Below, one piece after another: positions 58,174-64,000 of a DNA stretch of 64,000 nucleotides. Source of the DNA: Pseudomonadota bacterium. GTDB taxonomy: Bacteria; Pseudomonadota; Alphaproteobacteria; Caulobacterales; Caulobacteraceae. The stretch lies in the NCBI GenBank assembly GCA_020161365.1, contig JAIUNU010000001.1:248001-312000 (forward strand), read 5' to 3'. The translations under genes were made by a program, and so were the position numbers. The notes below the pieces were generated by a model. That model searched no databases, had not been told where the DNA came from, and worked only from the letters and a program-made list of their open reading frames with translations. Every line of letters begins with the position of its first letter. Positions within the stretch are counted from its first letter, which is position 1.

Positions 58174-59763
58174 TTAGGCCCTGACAATCCCCGACTTTCC
58201 GGCCTCCGCCGCCCATTTCGCACGGGTGGTGAGCTTGCCATCGCGGCGCGTGATGGCGTCCAGCACCTTGAATTCGGTCACGAAGGCTTTCGGCGTCACA
58301 TCACAGATGGCGTAGCCGCGCTGGGCGTTGTTGAATTTCAGCATCGGACTGGCCTTCTGGATGGCCGCCATATCGCTGCGTTGGTCGGCCCCGTCACCGC
58401 CGGAGCTGATTGAGGTGACCACGAACTCGGCAGCGATGGGGGCGCCTTCTGGCTTGGCCCCATCGAGATAGACATCCCCAGCGTAGTTCTGGTGCTCGTC
58501 GCCCGTGAGCACCACGACATTACGCACCTTGCGATCGCGGATCTCGCTGAGCAGACGCGCCCGCGGCGAGCGATAGCCGCCCCAGCTGTCGAGGTTATAG
58601 CCGACCTCCGGACCAGCCTGACGATCAAGATCCATCAGCATGACCTGCTGGGCCAGCACGTTCCAAGTGGCCTTCGACGCGCCGAGTCTCTCATACAGCC
58701 ACTTCTCCTGCTCCGACCCCAGCACTTGAGCCGCAGGATCGTCGACGCCGGCGCAGGTCGTTCCGTAGCGATCGTCGCACGGTTGCTGGCTTCGGAACTG
58801 GCGGGTGTCCAGCAGGTTCATGTCCATCAAGCCGCCGAACGATGCGCGGCGATGGATGCGCAGAGAAGGCCCCGAAGGGAAGCTCGCCGCGCGGAGCGGC
58901 ATGTTTTCGTAGTAGGCCTGAGCGGCCGCCTGCCGGCGCAGCAGAAAGAGCTTAGGGTCGACCCCGTCCTGGTCGTGATCGCTGACCCAGTTGTTGTCGA
59001 CCTCATGGTCATCCCACACCGTGAACCACGGGGCAGCGGCGTGAGCCGCCTGCAGGTCGGTGTCCATCTTGTACTGGGCGTAACGACGCCGATAGTCGTC
59101 GAGGCTGTAGATCTCGCCGCCGAAATGCTGGCGGACGTTCTCCACGGGGCCGTCCGCGCTGTTCCAGACCCGGTTGCCGCGGCCCTCGTAGATGTAGTCG
59201 CCGTAGCAGAACACGAAGTCCGGCGTCTCGGCCGCGAGGCGACGGTGCGCGGTGTAGAAGCCCTGCTCGTAGTTCTGGCAACCCGCGACCGCGAAGCGGA
59301 CCCGGTCCACGACCGCGCCCAGCGCCGGCGTGGTGCGCGCCCGGCCTGTCAGGCTGCGCTCCCGTCCCGCAGTGAAGCGATACCAGTAGTCGCGCCCCGG
59401 CTGCAGTCCGCTGACCTCGACATGGACCGCGTGGCCCAACTCGGGCGGGGCGATCGCACGGCCCTTGGCCACAATGTTGCGCATGTTCGGCGCGTCGCCG
59501 ACTTCCCATTCGATGGCGACAGGCGCGCTGGGCATGCCGTAGCCGATCTCCAAGGGCTCGGGCGCCAGGCGCGTCCAGATCACGAAGCCGTCCGGTGACG
59601 GATCGCCTGAGGCCACGCCCAGTTGGAACGGGTAGGTCGAGAAGACGGCCTGGGCCAGGGCCTTGCCGCGTTCCATCGGGATGGCGAGCGCGGAGACTGC
59701 GGCGCCGCCGAACACGGACAGCAGGCGGCGACGGCTGAGGGCGTAGCGATCAAGGACAGACAT
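58174..59763 (-). CDS. phoD: PhoD-family alkaline phosphatase/phosphodiesterase, Tat-exported
   Basis: 529 residues from ATG 59763, seven bases after GGAG. The N terminus LSRRRLLSVFGGAAVSALA carries a twin-arginine signal, so export is folded through Tat. The metal centre is seen in FAVAGCQNYEQG, FCYGDYIYEG, TVWDDHEVDNNW and VLTGDEHQNYAG. It may release phosphate from DNA, lipoteichoic or other phosphodiesters. It stands alone between parC and recO. No Pho box was recognised. Confidence 0.9.
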   Translation of the reverse strand: MSVLDRYALSRRRLLSVFGGAAVSALAIPMERGKALAQAVFSTYPFQLGVASGDPSPDGFVIWTRLAPEPLEIGYGMPSAPVAIEWEVGDAPNMRNIVAKGRAIAPPELGHAVHVEVSGLQPGRDYWYRFTAGRERSLTGRARTTPALGAVVDRVRFAVAGCQNYEQGFYTAHRRLAAETPDFVFCYGDYIYEGRGNRVWNSADGPVENVRQHFGGEIYSLDDYRRRYAQYKMDTDLQAAHAAAPWFTVWDDHEVDNNWVSDHDQDGVDPKLFLLRRQAAAQAYYENMPLRAASFPSGPSLRIHRRASFGGLMDMNLLDTRQFRSQQPCDDRYGTTCAGVDDPAAQVLGSEQEKWLYERLGASKATWNVLAQQVMLMDLDRQAGPEVGYNLDSWGGYRSPRARLLSEIRDRKVRNVVVLTGDEHQNYAGDVYLDGAKPEGAPIAAEFVVTSISSGGDGADQRSDMAAIQKASPMLKFNNAQRGYAICDVTPKAFVTEFKVLDAITRRDGKLTTRAKWAAEAGKSGIVRA

Positions 59764-59814
59764 CAAGCGGCTCCGAAACTTCCGCCTCGGGATAAACCGC
59801 ATTTGTGACGCTTC

Positions 59815-60552
59815 TTAAAGTCGTCCTGCGTCGGTCAGGCGGTCCAAGAGCCAGAGCCGGGCCGGCGGCAGCGGGCGGTTCAGGGGTCCGAAGACAAACT
59901 GCTCAAGAAAATGGCCGGTGATGTCCAGACCCGCCTTCACGTCGCCTTCCGCCAGCCCGCCCTGCGAGGACAGCATGAACGGCGGCAACGGCAAGAGCTT
60001 GTCGTGATAGGGCTTGCCCGCCTCGCGGCTGACAGCGCGTCCGGTTCGCGGGCTGACATAGACGAGATCGTCGAACGTCCCCGTCGCCGCGCATTTCGAA
60101 AGGTCCAGGCCAAAGCCCAGCTCCTGCAGCAGTCCCGCCTCGTAGCGCACATAGACCGCCGGCCAGATGTCAGGAATTTCCAGCACGCGGATCAGGGCCT
60201 CCAGCGCGTGAAAGGCGCCGGGGTGAGCCTCACGTTCCGGCAACGCCGCCGCGGCGACGGCCGCTGCCGCCGAGAGTCCGGCCAGGGCCAACCGATCGTC
60301 GAAAAGCGACGAGGGTCCCTCGCCCATCGGCTCCAGGCTCGCCGAGCCCAGCTGCCCTTCGACCCGGGCCCGATAGCGGGCGATGACCCGCGCACCGGGC
60401 TGCAGGAAGGGTTTCATCCGCCGCGATGCGGCTCCGGCCACATGCGCGGCGACCTTGCCCCGCATCTCGGTCAAGAGCTCGACAATGGCTCCCGTCTCGC
60501 CGTGCGAGCGGGCCGAGAGGACATAGGCTTCGTCCTCCCACTCCAAACTCAA
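59815..60552 (-). CDS. recO: DNA repair protein RecO
   Basis: 245 residues. The N-terminal OB-fold domain (MEWEDEAYVLSAR-like, then HGETGAIVELLTEMRGKVAAH) is followed by a helical part. The zinc Cys cluster present in many RecO proteins is reduced to one Cys (LSKCAATG), as in zinc-free forms. Start is TTG 60552, overlapping the upstream stop (TTGA). Acts with RecF/RecR in gap repair. Neighbours rnc and era are classical. Confidence 0.93.
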   Translation of the reverse strand: MSLEWEDEAYVLSARSHGETGAIVELLTEMRGKVAAHVAGAASRRMKPFLQPGARVIARYRARVEGQLGSASLEPMGEGPSSLFDDRLALAGLSAAAAVAAAALPEREAHPGAFHALEALIRVLEIPDIWPAVYVRYEAGLLQELGFGLDLSKCAATGTFDDLVYVSPRTGRAVSREAGKPYHDKLLPLPPFMLSSQGGLAEGDVKAGLDITGHFLEQFVFGPLNRPLPPARLWLLDRLTDAGRL

Positions 60553-61400
60553 GCGGGCGTTCCCCAGGCCACGACCTTTTCGAGGACCGGCCGCCAGTCC
60601 GCCTCGACCGGCAAACCGATCACCTCGCGCAGGGTCGCTTCCAGCTCATCGACGGAAAGGTCGCGCTGCTCAACGACCGCGCCGGTGACGTCGCGGTGCG
60701 TAAAGCGGTTGTTCTTTAGGGCGTAGCGAGCCTTCGGCGTCGTGCGCCCCACCGTCATGCTCCAGGTGAAATGCGAGCTGGGGTGGGTGTAGGTATAGAA
60801 ATTGGCTTGCTCGTAATCGACCTCGGCCCAGGCGCCTTGCGACACTTGGTAAAGTGGCGCCCAGCGGCCCGACAGATCGGCCTGGACCTGACGCTCGGCG
60901 ACGCCGTTCGTCTGCGTATCGACAATTCGGAACTTTCCGTGCGGGCTATCCTGGACCTCATCGGAAAACAGGCGCAGCGGCGCGGTCAGCACGCAGCCGC
61001 CAAAGCCCGCGTCGGCCAGCCAGGTCTCGCCGTCAATCGTCACGCCCAGCACCTGGTGCGAGCGCGGACGCGGCGGCGCGCCGTCGGGGGCCATCCACAA
61101 GACGCGAGCCATCAGGCCTTCGACCTGGAAGCCCAGCGCCTGCAGCACGCGTTTTAGCAGCCCGTTCTGCTCGTAGCAGTAACCGCCCCGCCCGGCGCCG
61201 ATCAGCTTGGCGTCGACATCGGCCGGGACAATGCTGATCCCGCGCCCCAGAAGGACGTCGAGGTTCTCAAACGGGATGGCGTCCGGATGGCGAAACGTGA
61301 TCGCGCGCAGCACATCCAGGGTCGCCTCGCGCGGGCCGTCATAGCCGATCCGGCGAAAATAGGTGTCCAGGTCGACAGCTGGGGCCGGCGCGTCAAACAT
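60549..61400 (-). CDS. nat: Arylamine N-acetyltransferase
   Basis: 283-residue acetyl-CoA-dependent acetyltransferase. The catalytic triad is Cys in GRGGYCYEQNG, His in RSHQVLGV and Asp in WLADAGFGG. Substrates are aromatic amines and hydrazines; the natural role is unknown. It lies between era and recO, overlapping era by eight bases and recO by three, an insertion into the usual era-recO order. Confidence 0.92.
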   Translation of the reverse strand: MFDAPAPAVDLDTYFRRIGYDGPREATLDVLRAITFRHPDAIPFENLDVLLGRGISIVPADVDAKLIGAGRGGYCYEQNGLLKRVLQALGFQVEGLMARVLWMAPDGAPPRPRSHQVLGVTIDGETWLADAGFGGCVLTAPLRLFSDEVQDSPHGKFRIVDTQTNGVAERQVQADLSGRWAPLYQVSQGAWAEVDYEQANFYTYTHPSSHFTWSMTVGRTTPKARYALKNNRFTHRDVTGAVVEQRDLSVDELEATLREVIGLPVEADWRPVLEKVVAWGTPA

Positions 61401-62343
61401 CGAAATCCAGGCCGATGTCGCTGAACAGGCCGCGTTCCTCGGCCCAGTTCTCCTTGACCTTCACATGCAGGAACAGGTGAACCTTGCGGTCGAGGATGTC
61501 GCAAAGCTCCTCGCGCGAGGCCTGGCCGATCCACTTCAGCGTCTGGCCGCCCTTGCCGATGACGATGACCCGCTGGCCCTCGCGCTCGACCAGGATGGTC
61601 TGCTCGATCCGCACCGAGCCGTCCTTGCGCTCCTCGAAGGCGGTCGTCTCAACCGTGGCCGCATAGGGCAGCTCCTCGTGGACGCGCAGATAGACCTTCT
61701 CGCGGGTGATCTCCGCAGCCAGCAGGCGGGCCGGCAGGTCGGCGGTCTGGTCTTCCGGATAGAGCCAGGGGCCCTCGGGCATCATCGAAACGAGCTTGGC
61801 GGTCAGGTCCTCGACGCCCGCCCCCGTCGAGGCGCTGATCATGAAGACGTCGCTGTAGACGCCAGTATCGAAGAAGTCCTTGGCCACGGCCAACAGGGTG
61901 TCGCGCTTGATGCCGTCGATCTTGTTCAGCGCCAGGATCACCTTTCGGTCGGCGGCCTTCAGACCCTCGATGATGGTCTGCACGTCCTGGGCCGAGCGGT
62001 ATTCGCCCGGCGTGGCCTTGTCGGCGCGGCTGGCCAGCTCGGCCTGCACGTCGACGAGATGGACGGTGGCCTCGGCCTCTTCGGATCCGGCCCACGCGGC
62101 GCGGACCATGGCGCGGTCCAGACGGCGGCGCGGGCTGAAGATCCCGGGGGTGTCGACGAGGACGATCTGGGTGTCGCCCTCGATGGCGACGCCGCGCACC
62201 GGGAAGCGGGTGGTCTGGACCTTCTGGGTCACGATCGAGACCTTGGCCCCGACCATGCGGTTGACCAGGGTGGACTTGCCGGCGTTCGGCGCGCCGATGA
62301 TGGCGGCGAAACCCGCGCGAGTTTTGGAGGTGGTGTCAGTCAT
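61393..62343 (-). CDS. era: GTPase Era
   Basis: Essential GTPase for 16S rRNA and 30S maturation; 316 residues. G1 GAPNAGKST, G3 VDTPG and G4 NKID are intact, with the C-terminal KH domain at VIVIGKGGQTLKWIGQASRE. I chose ATG 62343 (MTDTTSKTRAG); an upstream ATG at 62364 is possible. It follows two small membrane-protein genes, not rnc directly. Confidence 0.95.
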   Translation of the reverse strand: MTDTTSKTRAGFAAIIGAPNAGKSTLVNRMVGAKVSIVTQKVQTTRFPVRGVAIEGDTQIVLVDTPGIFSPRRRLDRAMVRAAWAGSEEAEATVHLVDVQAELASRADKATPGEYRSAQDVQTIIEGLKAADRKVILALNKIDGIKRDTLLAVAKDFFDTGVYSDVFMISASTGAGVEDLTAKLVSMMPEGPWLYPEDQTADLPARLLAAEITREKVYLRVHEELPYAATVETTAFEERKDGSVRIEQTILVEREGQRVIVIGKGGQTLKWIGQASREELCDILDRKVHLFLHVKVKENWAEERGLFSDIGLDFDV

Positions 62344-62388
62344 TGCGCGTGCGTTTAGCACCAATGCGCCAGAAAATCCCGCGATCGT

Positions 62389-62829
62389 TCAGGACTTCGA
62401 GGTCCCTGTCCGCAAGGAAAGGCCCAACAGGGCCAGACACAGGATGACGATGGCCACACTACCATAGTGTTCCGGCGGGTGATGGCCAGCCTGGGGGCCC
62501 TTGAGAAGCCAGCCATCCAGCGCCATCAGGCCCCGCTCGAGCGCGGTCAATAGCAGGAGCAGCGGAACCAGGGTCCGGTAGCGCCAGCCCACGATGAGCA
62601 GGGCGAGGCCGTGGGCGATCTGCAAAGCCCCCATCCAGGCCGCCATGCTGACGATCGTTTCGCGGCCGACGGAGAGGTCCACGCCCGCGATGATGCCGAT
62701 ACCGCCGTCGGGCAGGGCAAAGTGGATGAGGCCGACGACGATCGTCATCGCACCAAGGAACATCAGCCCATAGGCCGCCAGACGAGAGCCGGCATAGCCT
62801 GAATTGGTCGAGGGCGGGAGGAGGCTCAT
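62389..62829 (-). CDS. Small four-helix membrane protein of unknown function
   Basis: 146 residues with four predicted helices (about residues 18-40, 60-80, 85-105 and 120-140). No family recognised. It overlaps the upstream gene's stop (ATGA) and lies 45 bases before era, so it probably belongs to the rnc-era transcript. His/Asp residues lie in GLIHFALPDGG and QAGHHPPEHYG between helices. Confidence 0.75.
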   Translation of the reverse strand: MSLLPPSTNSGYAGSRLAAYGLMFLGAMTIVVGLIHFALPDGGIGIIAGVDLSVGRETIVSMAAWMGALQIAHGLALLIVGWRYRTLVPLLLLLTALERGLMALDGWLLKGPQAGHHPPEHYGSVAIVILCLALLGLSLRTGTSKS

Positions 62830-63473
62830 TGCGCCGTCCCCGCGCCGGTCAGCAACCAGCCGATCTGGGCCACGGCGGCCGCCAGCCCCAGAACGATCGC
62901 CACCCAGACAGGTGGCTGAATCATCAGCCCGCCCAGGCGATGGGCCGGAAAGTTGAAGGTCTGCGGCATGGCCGCGAACTTGAACTCATGGGCGCCGGAA
63001 AAGCGCGGATCGCAAACAAGCTTGGCGAGATCGCGCCGGCTCCGATAACGCATCAGAGCAATGAACGACCAATCCGGGCCCGGCTCGACGCCCCACGTAT
63101 CGAAATAGCCGCCAACCTTGCGCGCGGCGAAGGCGGGATAGCCGCCTCGGGCCAGGAGGGCGGGCAGAAACATCCGCGTGTAACCGGCCATGACCTGCCG
63201 GGCCGAGCCTTCCCGGCCCAGAGGATCCCTCACCGGACCGCTCGCAAGCCGAACAACGTTGAGCATGTGGAAGGGCCGACCGTCGTCCGCCTGAAGGAAC
63301 GCCTTCAACGTCGACAGGTCGTTACGACCGTTGTCCCCCGCGCCCTGCGCCCGGAGCTTCGCGAGTGTGGCCTCGATTTCTCCCGGTGAAAGCCGGCCGC
63401 GCCAGTTCTGGTGCCAGGCCAGAAACACCGCGTAGAGGATCGCCGCCGCCGCCCAAGTCCAGAAACTCGCCAT
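62826..63473 (-). CDS. Membrane-anchored protein with DUF1330/dabb-like core
   Basis: 215 residues from ATG 63473. One N-terminal helix (about residues 2-20) and one C-terminal helix (about 187-210) flank a soluble part. FHMLNVVRLASG and WSFIALMRYRSRRDL resemble strands of a dimeric alpha-beta barrel fold, a weak similarity. The longer frame to 63527 has no ribosome site. It lies between rnc and era with no known role. Confidence 0.72.
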   Translation of the reverse strand: MASFWTWAAAAILYAVFLAWHQNWRGRLSPGEIEATLAKLRAQGAGDNGRNDLSTLKAFLQADDGRPFHMLNVVRLASGPVRDPLGREGSARQVMAGYTRMFLPALLARGGYPAFAARKVGGYFDTWGVEPGPDWSFIALMRYRSRRDLAKLVCDPRFSGAHEFKFAAMPQTFNFPAHRLGGLMIQPPVWVAIVLGLAAAVAQIGWLLTGAGTAQ

Positions 63474-63545
63474 CGCCGCCCCCGCAGTAATGACACAAAG
63501 CGTGCCATTATATCGCTGGGAGCGCAACCGGCTCGGACCGTGGCG

Positions 63546-64000
63546 TCAGGAATCTCCGGCGACTTCCCGGTCCAGCAAGAGCTTGGCGGCGGCCTTCTCG
63601 GCCTCCTGGCGCGACTTGCCCTTGGCGATGGCGGGGTCCACGCCCTTGACCACGACCTCGACAGTGAACACCGGGGCGTGGTCAGGGCCGGTGCGGTCCA
63701 GCACGCGATAGGTCGGCAGCGGGCGCCCCTTACCTTGCGCCCATTCCTGCAGCGCGGTCTTGGGGTCGCGCGGGCGGCCCTCTTTGGCTCGGTCGAACTC
63801 GTCAGCCCAGAGATCAAGGAACACTCTGCGCGCCGTCTCCAGCCCGCCGTCCTGATAGAGCGCGGCCATAAGAGCTTCAGTGGCGCCGGCCAGGATCGAG
63901 TCGGTCTCGCGCCCCCCGATCTTGCTGGACGAGGCCGAGAGGCGCAGCGCCGGACCCAGCTCGGCCTTGCGGGCCACACGGGCGCAGGTCTCCCGGCTGA
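63546..64000 (-). CDS. rnc: Ribonuclease III, 5' end cut by window edge
   Basis: Double-stranded RNA endonuclease for rRNA and mRNA processing. About 151 codons of the C-terminal part are visible, entering from the right edge ([15 protein letters not shown]). The end of the nuclease domain reads [21 protein letters not shown]: the Glu (E. coli Glu117) is present, but the Asp at E. coli position 114 (LADTVEAL) is Gly here. The dsRNA-binding domain follows ([12 protein letters not shown] to [17 protein letters not shown]). The first catalytic motif (ERLEFLGD) is outside the window. Confidence 0.93.
   Translation of the reverse strand, partial: SRETCARVARKAELGPALRLSASSSKIGGRETDSILAGATEALMAALYQDGGLETARRVFLDLWADEFDRAKEGRPRDPKTALQEWAQGKGRPLPTYRVLDRTGPDHAPVFTVEVVVKGVDPAIAKGKSRQEAEKAAAKLLLDREVAGDS

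Overview
This is a 64-kb stretch of high-GC chromosome whose gene content and order (rnc-era-recO, parC, motB, bioA/bioFD, gyrA-coaD, queA-tgt, tamA-tamB, ast genes, guaB-guaA) look like a Caulobacter of the C. crescentus/vibrioides group. Supporting signs are TTAA-rich, CtrA-like DNA in front of motB, an alphaproteobacterial Bpt transferase, a periplasmic Cu/Zn superoxide dismutase beside gyrA, and frequent GTG/TTG starts with short start/stop overlaps. The assignment comes from recognising families and synteny, not from a search. The window is almost entirely core chromosome. Only the extreme left end looks acquired.

Layout. 1-634: 5' two-thirds of a P4-type tyrosine integrase running off the left edge, next to the 3' end of guaA, a known island integration target. 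925-5668: guaB, a MAPEG membrane protein, an RsmB-type rRNA methyltransferase and guaA form one leftward operon. 5761-8611: a Ppx/GppA phosphatase, rlmE and a K+ channel form an overlapping leftward operon. 8773-12232: hspQ and phhA, then a divergent acyltransferase and membrane-bound LytTR regulator. 12229-17772: arginine succinyltransferase operon (M20 hydrolase, astA, astD, astB, GNAT). 17876-23850: tamA-tamB outer-membrane assembly module. 24108-27561: ATP-grasp, alpha-E and transglutaminase-like genes, a conserved but functionally undescribed peptide/amide system. 28024-30788: sulfate importer cysTWA without its binding protein. 31035-36494: tRNA-Lys, queA-tgt for queuosine and several exported or hydrolytic proteins of unknown role. 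36547-42165: gyrA, coaD and three cyclophilins. 42290-48319: sodC, a small exported protein, an EamA transporter and the biotin genes bioA/bioF-bioD, then a beta-hydroxyacid dehydrogenase. 48434-50272: motB and bpt. 50312-55836: a four-gene oxidoreductase/esterase operon under a perfect 14-bp palindrome, and a second paralogous serine hydrolase. 55833-63473: parC, phoD, recO, nat, era and two small membrane proteins, ending in the 3' part of rnc.

I see no CRISPR array, complete prophage, toxin-antitoxin pair, rRNA or complete insertion sequence. Every gap between genes is shorter than 300 bases. The best leads are the guaA-edge integrase with its repeats, the ATP-grasp/alpha-E/transglutaminase cluster (including a terminal polyglutamine tail), several enzymes that lack a textbook ligand residue (Tgt, RNase III, SodC, and GyrA/ParC at quinolone positions), an M20 hydrolase that may replace AstE, and a set of inverted repeats at promoters and leaders. 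Four of the eight convergent gene pairs overlap by exactly the four bases of their shared stop codons.
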